The notes: generated from the letters alone by a model not told the origin. A DNA stretch of 64,000 nt from Vreelandella rituensis (GCF_003336665.1 NZ_QPIJ01000013.1:17884-81883); one strand, 5' to 3'; counted from the stretch's first letter, positions 40,199-49,574 are shown. A program made the numbers and translations.

Positions 40199-40378
40199 GT
40201 CTATTGCCATGCAAAGATTACTTATTATCGAGACCACCCCGAAGAAGCCAAGCGAATCATTGGCCACGCCAACGCTTATGTAGCGCAATTCATGGATGAG
40301 AAGCGTGAGAGGCTGATAGGGCTACTGGTTATGCGTAAATATTTTGAAAAATCGGGTCAGTTACCCCCATTATTGTAA
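40199..40378 (+). pseudogene. 3' remnant of a LpsA/CAP10-type (GT90) glycosyltransferase gene
   Basis: Plus-strand translation gives an uninterrupted tail: HAKITYYRDHPEEAKRIIGH, ANAYVAQFMDEKRERLIGLL, VMRKYFEKSGQLPPLL, stop at 40376-40378. The HPEEA-x-x-II-x-x-ANAYVAQF pattern and the closing LL-x-x-KYFE segment are how family-90 LPS glycosyltransferases end. A stop codon lies in frame at 40196-40198, with no start or catalytic part upstream. The remnant has ordinary GC content whereas the island to its left is AT-rich, so the island's arrival or a deletion probably removed the rest. The last 22 bases overlap the 3' end of kdkA on the other strand. Confidence 0.65.
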
Positions 40379-41073
40379 TATCCCTGATGAATCATCTGCA
40401 TGAGCGAGGGGGCGGTAAATTTCTTCACAGATCTCTCAAGCCTGCCCAGGTTAGACTCCTGCCATTTACCCGGTCGGCGCAACCGACAGCGATCCAGGTC
40501 AATCAACCATACCTGATCTTGGTCATCCACGAGCAGGTTGCGGGCATTAAGGTCGACATGGTCCAGGCCCGCCTCGTGAAAACGTCGGACTGTTTCTCCC
40601 ACCTGCCTGAGTAAGGCGCTATCGGCGCTGCCCTCCAGCAAACGGTCCGCCAGGGCGCGGGCGCCGGGGATGCGCACGGTGATCAGCGCGGCTTCATAGG
40701 TGAGACCATGGCGCGTCACACTTGCGGCAACCGGCCTGGGTACTGGCAGGCCTCGCTCGAAAAGCTCAGCGGTAAGACGCAGTTCGCGAAAGGCGCGCGT
40801 TTTTTCAAGGCCTGTCCAGAGGTAGCGAGAAGCGCTGAGCCTGGCGATCAAGCCGCCACGGCGGTAGGGCCTAAGTACCCACTGAGCATTGCCTGCATCC
40901 AGAAAAAGACTCGAACCTCGGCCCGGTGCTTCTCCTACCACCTTGCCTTGGCGACGCCAGTGATCAGGCTCGAACCAGGCGCTACCGATTTGGTGGGAAA
41001 GGCCGGCGTCACATAAACTGTCCACCTCATGTAAAATGAGACTCTTTCCCTGCAGGAGTGTCGCCAAGCGCAT
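40357..41073 (-). CDS. kdkA: Kdo kinase (3-deoxy-D-manno-octulosonate kinase)
   Basis: Phosphorylates Kdo on lipid A. The 238-residue product has VVGEAPGRGSSLFLDAG and the Haemophilus-like VLRPYRRGGLIARLSASRYL. The kinase catalytic loop is HVDLNARNLL (Asp174, Asn179) and the metal site is WLIDLDRC (Asp192). The ATG at 41073 has AAGGGG upstream and gives an N-terminus of the same length as H. influenzae KdkA; an upstream ATG at 41259 is unrelated. Its start codon overlaps the start of the divergent heptosyltransferase gene (shared CATG). Confidence 0.9.
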   Translation of the reverse strand: MRLATLLQGKSLILHEVDSLCDAGLSHQIGSAWFEPDHWRRQGKVVGEAPGRGSSLFLDAGNAQWVLRPYRRGGLIARLSASRYLWTGLEKTRAFRELRLTAELFERGLPVPRPVAASVTRHGLTYEAALITVRIPGARALADRLLEGSADSALLRQVGETVRRFHEAGLDHVDLNARNLLVDDQDQVWLIDLDRCRLRRPGKWQESNLGRLERSVKKFTAPSLMQMIHQGYYNNGGN

Positions 41074-42184
41074 GAAGTCCCCTTTGCCTGTTAATCCCGA
41101 ACATATCGCCATTCTTCGCCTTTCCGCGCTGGGCGATGTGTGCAATCTGGTGCCGACGGTGCGTGCCTTGCAGCGCCAATGGCCGAATGCACGCATCACC
41201 TGGATCATCGGCAAGGGAGAATACAGTTTACTGGCCGGGCTTTCCGGGGTCGAGTTCATCGTTTACGACAAGGCGACAGGGCTTGCCGGCATGCGGGCGC
41301 TGTGGCGGGAGCTTTCCGCGACGCGTTTCGATGTGTTGCTGCATATGCAGCAAGCCATTCGCGCAAGCATCCTGTCGCTGGGCCTGAAAGCCGAGGTGCG
41401 TATCGGTTACGACAAGGCGCGTGCCAAGGATGCCCAGCATTGGTTCACTCAGTACCAGCTGGCTCCGCATCCCCGTGCCCATGTGCTGGAGTCGTTCATG
41501 GATTTCGCTCGGCTGCTGGGAGTGGAAGATGACACCCTGGAGTGGAACATGCCGGTGCCCGGCATTGCCTATGAAGAGGCCTTGTCACTGAGTGGCGAAG
41601 CTCCTTATCTTGTGATCAATCCCTGCAGCAGTGCGCGAATTGGCAATAAACGTAATTGGTCTGTGGAAGGGTACGCTAGCGTGGTGGAACACGCCTGGAT
41701 ACATCACGGCCTCAAAAGTGTGTTAACCGGAGGTGGAAACCCTCGAGAGCGTGAGATGGGCGATCAAATTGAAGCCCTGTGTCAGCCAGGTAGTGTGATT
41801 AATGCGATCGGCGGCACGTCGCTTAAAGGTGTATTAGCACTTATTGACCAAGCGCGCGCCGTCATTGCACCTGATACAGGCCCCGTGCATATGGCGAATG
41901 CCATGAGGACTCCCACCCTAGGGTTATACGCTTCAAATGACCCGAACCGCACCGGCCCCTATTTATGGCGTGACTTTGTCGTCAATGCCTACCCGGATGC
42001 GGTGCGTGCCTACTTGCACAAAAGGGTTGAAGAAGTGAGTTGGGGACAACGTGTACGTCATCCCGATGCCATGGAGCTCATTAGTGCCGAGCATGTGATC
42101 GCCAAGCTGGATAGTCTTTTGGCCGATAGCGTGCCGCAACCACCCGATCATTCATCCGAGACAGGAAGCGCCCATGAAAGTTGA
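41072..42184 (+). CDS. opsX: LPS heptosyltransferase I, OpsX type (GT9)
   Basis: Adds the first heptose to Kdo. The 370-residue protein begins with [21 protein letters not shown] and has [15 protein letters not shown] and [13 protein letters not shown], which resemble Haemophilus OpsX more than E. coli WaaC. It also has [15 protein letters not shown] and the nucleotide-binding [13 protein letters not shown]. OpsX-type enzymes are known to work on phosphorylated Kdo, which fits the divergent kdkA next door. The ATG at 41072 overlaps the kdkA start; an upstream ATG at 41036 adds 12 residues and lacks a ribosome site. The stop overlaps hldE by 11 bases. Confidence 0.88.
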   Translation: MKSPLPVNPEHIAILRLSALGDVCNLVPTVRALQRQWPNARITWIIGKGEYSLLAGLSGVEFIVYDKATGLAGMRALWRELSATRFDVLLHMQQAIRASILSLGLKAEVRIGYDKARAKDAQHWFTQYQLAPHPRAHVLESFMDFARLLGVEDDTLEWNMPVPGIAYEEALSLSGEAPYLVINPCSSARIGNKRNWSVEGYASVVEHAWIHHGLKSVLTGGGNPREREMGDQIEALCQPGSVINAIGGTSLKGVLALIDQARAVIAPDTGPVHMANAMRTPTLGLYASNDPNRTGPYLWRDFVVNAYPDAVRAYLHKRVEEVSWGQRVRHPDAMELISAEHVIAKLDSLLADSVPQPPDHSSETGSAHES

Positions 42185-43604
42185 TCTCACCGCCTTCGAG
42201 CAAGCTCGGGTACTGATCGTCGGTGACGTCATGCTGGATCGCTATTGGCATGGTGGCACTTCGCGTATTTCTCCCGAGGCGCCGGTACCGGTGGTGCGAG
42301 TGGAAAACGCTGAGGACCGCCCCGGTGGCGCCGCCAACGTGGCATTGAACGTAGCGGCATTGGGTGGGCATGCTGCTTTGGCCGGTGTGGTCGGCTGCGA
42401 TGAAAATGCTCGGCTATTGCAAGAACGGCTAGTATCCGCCGAAGTAAATACTTACTTTCAGCACAGCAGCGAGGTGCCGACCATTACCAAGCTGCGGGTG
42501 ATGAGTCGCAACCAGCAGTTACTGCGCCTGGATTTCGAAGACCCCCTTGAAGCGGTGAATACCGATGAGTTGCTGGTATCGGTGGAACGAGCCCTGCCCG
42601 CCTGTGACGTGGTGGTACTTTCCGATTATGGCAAGGGAACCCTTGATCAGATCGAGCGTTTGATCGACTTGGCACGTGCCCATGGCAAGCGTGTCTTGGT
42701 CGACCCCAAAGGCCGGGATTTTTCACGTTACCGTGGCGCCAGTGTGATAACGCCCAATCTGGCAGAATTCGAAGCCATTGCCGGGCCTTGCCGTACGGAT
42801 GCAGAGCTTGCCCAGCGGGGTGAAGCCCTGCGTGCGGAACTCGCACTGGAAGCGTTGCTGATCACTCGCAGTGAAAAGGGCATGACCTTGATTCGTGAAG
42901 GGCACGCCCCCTTGCACTTGCCCACCCGTGCCCAGGAAGTGTTCGATGTCACCGGTGCCGGCGATACGGTAATCGGGGTGCTGGGGCTGGCATTGGCGGC
43001 GGGGCATGGCCTGCCTGAAGCGATGATGCTGGCCAATCTGGCAGCGGGCTTGGTCGTGGCCAAGCCGGGCACCGCCACGCTCTCGGTTGCCGAGCTGTAT
43101 ACCGCCTTGCACGGTGACAAACTGGCCGAATTCGGCGTGATAGACCCAACGCTGCTGGTGGAAGCGGTACGCGCCGCCCAGGCTCGTGGTGAGCGCGTGG
43201 TGATGACCAATGGCTGCTTCGATATTCTGCACGCCGGACACGTGGCCTATCTCGAGCAGGCCAAGCGGTTAGGCGAGCGACTGATCGTGGCGGTCAATGA
43301 CGATGCCTCGATCGCACGCCTGAAAGGGCCTCAGCGGCCAATCAATCCGCTGGCTAGGCGCATGCAGGTATTGGCAGGCTTGGGCGCCGTCGACTGGGTG
43401 GTGCCGTTTGCCGAGGACACACCGCAAGCGCTGATTGAGGTGGTATTGCCTGACGTCCTGGTGAAGGGCGGGGACTATCATCCCGATGACATCGCCGGCG
43501 GTACCGCCGTGCGGGCCAATGGCGGCGAGGTCAAGGTGCTGGGGTTCGAAGACGGCGTTTCCACCACGGCCATGATCGCGACGATCGTTGATCGTGAGCG
43601 CTGA
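42174..43604 (+). CDS. hldE: Bifunctional heptose-7-phosphate kinase / heptose-1-phosphate adenylyltransferase
   Basis: Carries out two steps of ADP-heptose synthesis. The 476 residues contain an N-terminal ribokinase-like domain (about 1-325) with [31 protein letters not shown] and the [15 protein letters not shown] anion hole. The C-terminal nucleotidyltransferase (about 345-476) has [20 protein letters not shown] and [14 protein letters not shown] precedes the ATG. Its stop overlaps the waaA start (TGATG). Confidence 0.97.
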   Translation: MKVDLTAFEQARVLIVGDVMLDRYWHGGTSRISPEAPVPVVRVENAEDRPGGAANVALNVAALGGHAALAGVVGCDENARLLQERLVSAEVNTYFQHSSEVPTITKLRVMSRNQQLLRLDFEDPLEAVNTDELLVSVERALPACDVVVLSDYGKGTLDQIERLIDLARAHGKRVLVDPKGRDFSRYRGASVITPNLAEFEAIAGPCRTDAELAQRGEALRAELALEALLITRSEKGMTLIREGHAPLHLPTRAQEVFDVTGAGDTVIGVLGLALAAGHGLPEAMMLANLAAGLVVAKPGTATLSVAELYTALHGDKLAEFGVIDPTLLVEAVRAAQARGERVVMTNGCFDILHAGHVAYLEQAKRLGERLIVAVNDDASIARLKGPQRPINPLARRMQVLAGLGAVDWVVPFAEDTPQALIEVVLPDVLVKGGDYHPDDIAGGTAVRANGGEVKVLGFEDGVSTTAMIATIVDRER

Positions 43605-44923
43605 TGGGATTCTCGAAAAAGCTTCCACGCTATCTTTACAGTGCCGCGCTCTATGCGCTTTCCCCCCTTATCTGGTGGCGAATACATCGAGAGCAAGTAC
43701 CCACTAACTCACGCTGGGAACGATTGGGTTTCTCTCCTGACTTACCCGCCGATGCACCTGTGATCTGGCTGCATTGTGCCTCGGTAGGTGAAGTTCGTGC
43801 GGCCAGGCCGTTGCTTGAGGCGCTCCTGGCGCGCTATCCCGTCCACACGGTGCTACTCACCACCATGACGGCGACCGGTGCCCAGCAGGCCCAGGCGCTC
43901 ATGGCTGAAAAAGGGAGTTCGCGCCTTGTCCACGGGTTCTTGCCCCTGGACTTTCCCGGTGTCGCCCGACGATTTGTACGCCGCGTTCGCCCGGTGCTGG
44001 CGCTGATGTTCGAAACGGAACTTTGGCCTAACCTTCTTGACGCCTGTCATCGCCGCAAGGTACCGCTAGCCGTCGTGAATGGGCGGTTATCGCCCGGTGC
44101 TTTTAGCCGCTATCAGCGCATTCGGCCGTTATTGAACGCCGCTTTGCAGCAAGTCACCTGGTTGGCGGCCAAGTCCGAGGCGGATGCCGAGCGCTTTCAA
44201 GCACTGGGCATGACCCGGGATAAAACCGCGGTGATAGGGTCGCTGAAATTCGATATGCCCTCTCAGGATAAGGCGCTAAAAGAAGGTGAGCACTTACGTC
44301 ACAGTTTCGGAAAACGGCCTGTGTGGGTGGCCGGGTCAACCCGTGATGGCGAAGAAAAATTGCTGCTGGAAGCCCATCGGCAATTACGCCAAAAGCTGCC
44401 CGAGGCATTGCTGATCCTCGTGCCGCGCCATCCCCAACGCTTCGAGGACGTCGCCAGATTATGTGAGAGCTTTGGGCTGGCCACGGTGAGACGCAGACGA
44501 AATCAAGCCGTGCAGCCGTATACGGCGGTGTATCTCGGCGATACGTTGGGCGAGCTTGCCATGCTTTACGCGGCGGGCGACATGGCGTTTGTCGGCGGTA
44601 GCTTGGTGCCGTTGGGCGGGCATAATGTGCTAGAACCGGCAGCCTTGGGCCTACCGGTGATTAGCGGGCCCTCATGGGAGAATTTCGAGGATGTCGCCCC
44701 GCTGTTGCATCAGGCTGGCGCCTTGACCCGCGTCGAGAACAGCCAGTCGCTCAGCGAGGCACTTTATCAGTTGGCTTGTCAGCCAGCGCTACGTCAACAG
44801 CAGGGTGACGCTGCACAAAACGTGGTGAAAGCCCATCAAGGGGCGCTGCAGCGCACGCTCGATGGGCTTGAGAGGTTGTTGCCAGCGACGGTTTCGCCTC
44901 TTGGCTCAAGTGAGCCGACTTAG
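43604..44923 (+). CDS. waaA: Kdo transferase (3-deoxy-D-manno-octulosonic acid transferase)
   Basis: Transfers Kdo from CMP-Kdo to the lipid A precursor. The 439 residues begin with a membrane-associated helix, then [20 protein letters not shown], the ETELWPNLL motif, [17 protein letters not shown], the PRHPQRF segment and [19 protein letters not shown], all hallmark WaaA sequences. It closes the opsX-hldE-waaA operon. The stop overlaps that of the convergent rpiA gene by two bases. Whether it adds one or two Kdo residues cannot be told; the kdkA/opsX pair suggests one. Confidence 0.95.
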   Translation: MGFSKKLPRYLYSAALYALSPLIWWRIHREQVPTNSRWERLGFSPDLPADAPVIWLHCASVGEVRAARPLLEALLARYPVHTVLLTTMTATGAQQAQALMAEKGSSRLVHGFLPLDFPGVARRFVRRVRPVLALMFETELWPNLLDACHRRKVPLAVVNGRLSPGAFSRYQRIRPLLNAALQQVTWLAAKSEADAERFQALGMTRDKTAVIGSLKFDMPSQDKALKEGEHLRHSFGKRPVWVAGSTRDGEEKLLLEAHRQLRQKLPEALLILVPRHPQRFEDVARLCESFGLATVRRRRNQAVQPYTAVYLGDTLGELAMLYAAGDMAFVGGSLVPLGGHNVLEPAALGLPVISGPSWENFEDVAPLLHQAGALTRVENSQSLSEALYQLACQPALRQQQGDAAQNVVKAHQGALQRTLDGLERLLPATVSPLGSSEPT

Positions 44924-45594
44924 CGCAGCGCTGTACGCTCCACGCCGTCCTCCTTGCCCAGCAGCAGCACATCGGCGCCCCGAGCGGCAAACAAGCCGTT
45001 GGTTACCACTCCCACGATATTGTTGAGCTGGACTTCCATGGCGAGAGGGTCTTCGATCATGAAATCAAAACAATCGATGATCTGGTTACCGTTATCGGTG
45101 ATCACGCCTTCGCGATAAACCGGATCCGCGCCCAGCTTGACCAATTCGCGGGCCACATAGGAGCGCGCCATGGGAATCACTTCAATCGGCAGCGGAAATG
45201 CGCCCAGTTGAGCGACGTACTTGGAGCCGTCGGCGATGCAGATGAAGCGTTCGGCGCAGGCGGCTACAACCTTTTCCTGAGTGAGGGCGGCACCGCCACC
45301 CTTGATCATATGCAAGCGAGCGGTTACTTCGTCGGCACCGTCGATGTAAAAAGGCACGGTGCCCACACTATTGAGCGGAAACACTTCGATGCCATGGCGT
45401 TCCAGGCGTTCGGCACTGGCTTTGGAGCTGGCCACGGCACCCTTGAAGTCGCCTTTGTGCTTTGCCAGTCGGTCGATAAACAGGTTGGCCGTGGAGCCCG
45501 TACCGATCCCTAACACCGTGTCTTTATCCAGCCAGGGTTCGATTTCACGGAGAGCGGCGTCGGCGACGGCGGATTTGAGTTCGTCTTGGGTCAT
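44920..45594 (-). CDS. rpiA: Ribose-5-phosphate isomerase A
   Basis: Interconverts ribose-5-phosphate and ribulose-5-phosphate. The 224-residue product has [23 protein letters not shown], the [15 protein letters not shown] catalytic segment, and [10 protein letters not shown] take the ATG at 45594, which gives the standard start [15 protein letters not shown] and has AAGG upstream; a longer start at 45612 adds six residues. It is convergent with waaA and divergent from ilvA. Confidence 0.95.
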   Translation of the reverse strand: MTQDELKSAVADAALREIEPWLDKDTVLGIGTGSTANLFIDRLAKHKGDFKGAVASSKASAERLERHGIEVFPLNSVGTVPFYIDGADEVTARLHMIKGGGAALTQEKVVAACAERFICIADGSKYVAQLGAFPLPIEVIPMARSYVARELVKLGADPVYREGVITDNGNQIIDCFDFMIEDPLAMEVQLNNIVGVVTNGLFAARGADVLLLGKEDGVERTALR

Positions 45595-45764
45595 GAGGGA
45601 CTGCCTTTGCAAGGTCGGGAAAGATAGTGGTAACGCTGACCATTATATCGCTCAAATGTGAGCCTGCCGAGGATGAGTGCTGGACGCCACGGCTAGCGAT
45701 CTGCTACGAATAAGGGCTTTATTCGCGCCGACATGGCGCTTTGCCAAGTTTTTGGGATAACAGA

Positions 45765-47279
45765 ATGCTCGAAGCTACCGTCAAGAAAATTCTCCAGTCA
45801 CGGGTGTATGAAGCCGCTTGGGAAACCCCGATGTCACCAGCCCCCTTTTTGTCGCGTCGCTTCGATAACCAGATTCTGATTAAACGCGAAGATCTGCAAC
45901 CAGTGTACTCGTTCAAGATTCGCGGCGCCTACAACAAGATGGCGCAGCTCAGCGAGGAGCAAAAGGCCAAGGGTGTGATCGCGGCATCCGCCGGAAATCA
46001 TGCCCAAGGTCTGGCCATGGCGGCCAAGTTGATGGGGGTAAAAGCAGTCATTGTGATGCCGCGGATCACCCCGGATATCAAGGTGGCTGCGGTACGTGCC
46101 CGGGGAGCGAAAGTGATTCTCAAGGGCGATGCTTTTGCCGAAGCGGCAGAGCATGCTCAGGAGCTTATCAAGGAACATGGGTACACCTACATTCCCCCCT
46201 TTGACGATATCGATGTAATCGCCGGCCAAGGCACCGTGGCCATGGAAATCTTGCGTCAGCATAGTGGCCCCTTGGATGCGATCTTCGTCCCGGTGGGCGG
46301 TGGTGGTCTCATTGCCGGTGTGGCGGCGTACGTGAAATACCTGCGCCCGGACATCAAGGTGATCGGTGTGGAAGCCGAGGACAGCGCTTGTCTCAAGGCG
46401 GCAATGGACGCCGGTGAACGGGTGGTGCTGGACCAGGTCGGCGTCTTCGCTGAAGGCGTCGCGGTGGCACAGATCGGGGAAATTCCATTTTCGATCATGC
46501 GTGACCTGATTGATGGCGTGATCACCGTCACTACTGATGAAATCTGTGCGGCGGTCAAGGATATCTTCGAGGACACCCGGGCGGTTTCGGAAACCTCGGG
46601 TGCCTTGTCCTTGGCGGGCCTCAAGAAATACGTTCAGCAAACCGGGGTAAAAGGGCAAACGCTGGTATGCATTAACTCGGGTGCCAATACCAATTTCGAT
46701 CGTTTGCAGCATATTGCTGAACGTACCGAGCTTGGCGAACAGCGCGAAGCCATTCTGGCAGTGACCATTGCCGAAAAGCCGGGCAGTTTCAAGAAATTCT
46801 GCCGTACTCTAGGCAAACGTATGGTGACTGAATTCAGCTACCGATATGCAGACACTGACGAAGCGCATATTTTTGTGGGTATCCAGGTAAAGCCTGGCGG
46901 TGAGGATCGCCAGGCGGTGTTGTCCAAGCTGCGAGAAGCCGGCTACGACGTCGAGGACCTGACCGACAATGAACTGGCCAAGCTGCATATCCGTCATCTT
47001 GCCGGCGGGCGTCCTTGCGAGGAATTTACCGAAGAGCTTTATCGCTTCGAGTTTCCCGAGCGCCCAGGTGCCTTGATGAATTTCCTGACTCGGCTTCCCC
47101 ATAACTGGAATATCTCCCTGTTCCATTATCGTAACCATGGAGCGGCCTACGGCCGCGTCCTGGTGGGAATGCAGGTGCCCAACGGTGACCGGGTGCATGT
47201 AGAAGACTATCTGGATACCATTGGTTATCGTTACTGGAAGGAAAGTGATAACCCAGCCTACCGACTGTTCATGGCGTGA
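45765..47279 (+). CDS. ilvA: Threonine ammonia-lyase, biosynthetic
   Basis: First step of isoleucine synthesis: threonine to 2-oxobutanoate and ammonia. The 504-residue PLP enzyme has the cofactor lysine in FKIRGAYNKM (about Lys51), ASAGNHAQG and VPVGGGGLIAG in the catalytic part (1-320). Two C-terminal ACT-like regulatory domains (about 330-504) begin at ILAVTIAEKPGSFKKFC and YRFEFPERPGALMNFL, which would bind isoleucine and valine. The ATG at 45765 gives the standard start MLEATVKKIL; a TTG at 45741 is less likely. Confidence 0.95.
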   Translation: MLEATVKKILQSRVYEAAWETPMSPAPFLSRRFDNQILIKREDLQPVYSFKIRGAYNKMAQLSEEQKAKGVIAASAGNHAQGLAMAAKLMGVKAVIVMPRITPDIKVAAVRARGAKVILKGDAFAEAAEHAQELIKEHGYTYIPPFDDIDVIAGQGTVAMEILRQHSGPLDAIFVPVGGGGLIAGVAAYVKYLRPDIKVIGVEAEDSACLKAAMDAGERVVLDQVGVFAEGVAVAQIGEIPFSIMRDLIDGVITVTTDEICAAVKDIFEDTRAVSETSGALSLAGLKKYVQQTGVKGQTLVCINSGANTNFDRLQHIAERTELGEQREAILAVTIAEKPGSFKKFCRTLGKRMVTEFSYRYADTDEAHIFVGIQVKPGGEDRQAVLSKLREAGYDVEDLTDNELAKLHIRHLAGGRPCEEFTEELYRFEFPERPGALMNFLTRLPHNWNISLFHYRNHGAAYGRVLVGMQVPNGDRVHVEDYLDTIGYRYWKESDNPAYRLFMA

Positions 47280-47383
47280 AAAAAAGTAAGTAATCACTCG
47301 CTCTTGGGAGTAGGCACTGAAAGGGTTCCCTGAATGATTCAATCGCGGCGCAGGGTAGTAAAATAACGCTGACAACAGTTGTC

Positions 47384-47417
47384 ATAGGGCCACTTGTGGC
47401 CCTATAGTCGAGCGACT
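47384..47417 (+). other. Two adjacent inverted repeats downstream of ilvA
   Basis: ATAGGGCCAC (47384-47393) and GTGGCCCTAT (47396-47405) form a perfect 10-bp arm pair. TAGTCG and CGACTA (47404-47417) form a second, abutting dyad. They lie 105 bases past the ilvA stop, without a T-run, so they may be a processing stem, a weak terminator or a regulator site. A third stem, ACGGCGCCGG/CCGGTGCCGT (47467-47489), sits just before the small membrane protein gene. Apart from these the ilvA-47517 gap holds nothing I recognise. Confidence 0.5.
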
Positions 47418-47517
47418 ATCGGCAAAGCCACGCTAATGCTTTTACTTTAAGTAAACCTCTATTTTGACGGCGCCGGAAGCCGGTGCCGTTATCATCGCAA
47501 ACCATTGGAGAAGAAAC

Positions 47518-47616
47518 ATGCGGCGTAGAAAGCCTGACCTGGTAATGGCTTTGATGATGGTATTCGCCTTGGGTGTGTTGGTCACTGGATACGCCCAGGC
47601 GTTATCGGGTGGCTGA
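47518..47616 (+). CDS. Small single-span membrane protein (32 residues)
   Basis: A 32-codon reading frame with a good ribosome site (GGAGAAGAAAC before the ATG). The product starts MRRRKPDLVMALMMVFALG and ends VLVTGYAQALSGG: three positive residues, then one hydrophobic helix (about 8-24). Basic head plus one helix predicts an N-in membrane microprotein. It converges on the 5-FCL gene with 25 bases between stops. I do not know its function. It could be missed by annotation because of its size. Confidence 0.65.
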   Translation: MRRRKPDLVMALMMVFALGVLVTGYAQALSGG

Positions 47617-47641
47617 CCCGCATTTTTTATTCGAATTATCC

Positions 47642-48286
47642 TCAAGACCGTATGATTCGCCGGTCACTGACAATGGCCTGCAGAGAAATATCCCAAGGCT
47701 CGGGCGGCAAATGTGTCACCTCCTGACAGCTGTGTGCTACGCCGACCAACCAAGGACGCGGCCCACGCCTTCGCGTGAAGGCCAGGGTGCGATCATAGAA
47801 TCCGCCCCCCATCCCCATGCGATTACCTTGGGCGTCAAACCCGACTAGCGGAACGATCATTACATCCAGCCCCCAGGCAGGCAGGCGGTTGTGGCGCTGG
47901 GCGCTGTAACGGGGCGCAGGCTCAAGAATGCCGAAGCGATTTTTTATCATCGGCGTATCGGGTCGGTATTCGACTAGCCACAAATGATTATCGGCAAACG
48001 GACGTAAAACCGGCAGGTAGACGCTTACGTTGCGTCGGCGTAGCCAACCGATAAGTGGTGTAGGATCAATTTCTCCTCCGACCGGCAAATACAGGCTGAT
48101 GCGTCGGGCACGGCGTACTTCCGGCAATTTCTTTAGTCGTTGGCAGAGTCGTCGTGAGGCATCACGTTGTTGACGACGCGAGAGCGTGCGCCTGCGTCGG
48201 CGTAATTCACGGCGTAGCGAAGGTTTATCGATCGGGGAGGAGATGGGCAAGGGGGTGGAAAGAGCGATGTCGGCGGAAGGTGGCAT
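47642..48286 (-). CDS. ygfA: 5-formyltetrahydrofolate cyclo-ligase
   Basis: Recycles 5-formyl-THF to 5,10-methenyl-THF using ATP. The 214-residue product has an Arg-rich N-terminal helix (KPSLRRELRRRRRTLS), SLYLPVGGEIDPTPLI, and the signature VGFDAQGNRMGMGGGFYDRTL. The reading frame stays open far upstream to 48517, but that part is 6S RNA, so I start at the ATG at 48286, preceded by GGGGA. Co-transcription with 6S RNA is the known arrangement in E. coli. Confidence 0.93.
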   Translation of the reverse strand: MPPSADIALSTPLPISSPIDKPSLRRELRRRRRTLSRRQQRDASRRLCQRLKKLPEVRRARRISLYLPVGGEIDPTPLIGWLRRRNVSVYLPVLRPFADNHLWLVEYRPDTPMIKNRFGILEPAPRYSAQRHNRLPAWGLDVMIVPLVGFDAQGNRMGMGGGFYDRTLAFTRRRGPRPWLVGVAHSCQEVTHLPPEPWDISLQAIVSDRRIIRS

Positions 48287-48289
48287 GGT

Positions 48290-48475
48290 GTTCCCCAGAG
48301 TGCCGCTGTCATTCTGGCCCTGAACCCATTGGTTCAAGGTGGGTGGCCGCAGCCAAGCCGTCAGGCTTTCCGTAGCACGGACATGCACACGGGCTTGGCT
48401 AGCAATTGGCCCCCTGGGTATTGCGCATAGGCTCAAGGACGATAAACGACTGGCAAACACCCCAGGGAACCTCTT
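48290..48475 (-). ncRNA. ssrS: 6S RNA
   Basis: On the minus strand, between zapA and the 5-FCL gene, lies a segment ending CACCTTGAACCAATGGGTTC, AGGG...CAGCGGCA, which closely follows the E. coli 6S RNA 3' half (CACCTTGAACCAAGGGTTCA). The ends pair (GTTCCC near 48468 with GGGAAC near 48292), and the middle is a long imperfect hairpin, as expected for an RNA that mimics an open promoter and traps sigma70 RNA polymerase. Gene order zapA-ssrS-ygfA is the classic one. The ends are approximate to within about 10 bases. Confidence 0.88.
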
Positions 48476-48513
48476 CATCCTAACAGAGGCTGGCGTAATG
48501 CCAAAGACCCGTA

Positions 48514-48813
48514 TCAATTACCTTTTGAATCGGGCAATGCTTTCTCGAGACGCTCGTTCAAGCGAGTGATGGTGACTTCCCCGGCACGCCGCTCATCCAG
48601 GGTTTCAAGTAATTCATGGGTAATATTGAGGGCGGCCATCACCGCAATGCGCTCGTTGCCGAGAACATTGCCTTGGCCATGAATGCCGTGCATGGCGCGG
48701 TCAAGATAGCGAGCGGCACGTTCGAGCTTGGCTTCCTCGCCGGGGTCGCAGGCAATCTTGTAATGGCGCCCGAGTAGGGTGATTTCGGTTGTCGGCCGCT
48801 TGGCGTCGCTCAT
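48514..48813 (-). CDS. zapA: Cell division protein ZapA
   Basis: Promotes FtsZ bundling at midcell. The 99-residue product starts MSDAKRPTTEITLLGRHYKI, has GEEAKLERAARYLDRAM and a C-terminal coiled coil (about 50-95). The ATG at 48813 follows GGAG; an upstream ATG at 48861 is not needed. It is divergent from ygfB, the standard arrangement, and lies just before 6S RNA. Confidence 0.92.
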   Translation of the reverse strand: MSDAKRPTTEITLLGRHYKIACDPGEEAKLERAARYLDRAMHGIHGQGNVLGNERIAVMAALNITHELLETLDERRAGEVTITRLNERLEKALPDSKGN

Positions 48814-48975
48814 GAAAGGCTCCAGCGCGGGCCAGTGAGTGGCCCGATGCGTTAACATCACATCAAGTGATGGATGTTCAAGTGATGGATGTATCCACGC
48901 TCACTATAAGAGAGCCGCTTGCGGGCGGTCAACGCGATACGTCGGTTCGACCAGCTAATTCAACGGAGTTTTGTT

Positions 48976-49551
48976 ATGTCCCTGCTCAACGAGCGTCAGG
49001 ATTTTTCTGACATCGCCGATGTCTTCTTGTTGCATGGCAGCATGCAATCGCCGGCATTCCTTGACGGACGCCTGTGCGCGCTGCTGGCGCTGCATGAGGT
49101 CACCCCCCAAGCCTGGTTGGAAGAAGTCTGCCTGGGGCTGGGTATCGAGCAACCGCGTGATCCGGCCAGCGCCGAGCGACTGCTGGGTTGGCGGCGGCAA
49201 ACGTTGGAGGCGTTGGCCGCCAGTGAGATGAATTACGAACCGATCCTGCCGGATGAACTGTATTCACTGGCTGAGCAAGCCACCGGGCTCAAGGAGTGGG
49301 CGCAGGGCTTTCTGGAACTGGTGGAGGAGGCCGACGAAGCTCAGCGCAAGCAGTGGTCGGATACCCTTAAAGAGGTGTTGGCCGACCTGCATGGCCTGGA
49401 GCAGATCGAAACCGATATCGATGACAGCCCAGAAAATGAAAACGACCTTTTTGCCTTGACGGAACATGCGCGCATGGCCGCGATGTTGCTTTATACCGAA
49501 CAGCATCCCGGCAAGCCGCAGGTCGAACAGGTCGATGCTCCCGTCCATTGA
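48976..49551 (+). CDS. ygfB: UPF0149 family protein YgfB
   Basis: A 191-residue helical protein with GSMQSPAFLDGRLCALLAL near the N-terminus and GFLELVEEAD later; an acidic stretch (ETDIDDSPENENDLF) is followed by EHARMAAMLLY. These are the marks of the YgfB family. In Pseudomonas a YgfB protein affects AmpG-linked gene control; the general function remains poorly known. GGAG precedes the ATG at 48976. It is the first gene of the ygfB-pepP-ubiH-ubiI run. Confidence 0.9.
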   Translation: MSLLNERQDFSDIADVFLLHGSMQSPAFLDGRLCALLALHEVTPQAWLEEVCLGLGIEQPRDPASAERLLGWRRQTLEALAASEMNYEPILPDELYSLAEQATGLKEWAQGFLELVEEADEAQRKQWSDTLKEVLADLHGLEQIETDIDDSPENENDLFALTEHARMAAMLLYTEQHPGKPQVEQVDAPVH

Positions 49552-49574
49552 TTCCCCCTTTCCCAGGAGTACCC

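Noticed and set aside
40103..40288. Minus-strand 61-residue frame between the YrbL copy and kdkA
   Set aside because: It is the antisense of the glycosyltransferase remnant and lacks a ribosome site.
48287..48517. N-terminal extension of the 5-FCL protein to an ATG at 48517
   Set aside because: This stretch is 6S RNA; the enzyme family starts near 48286.
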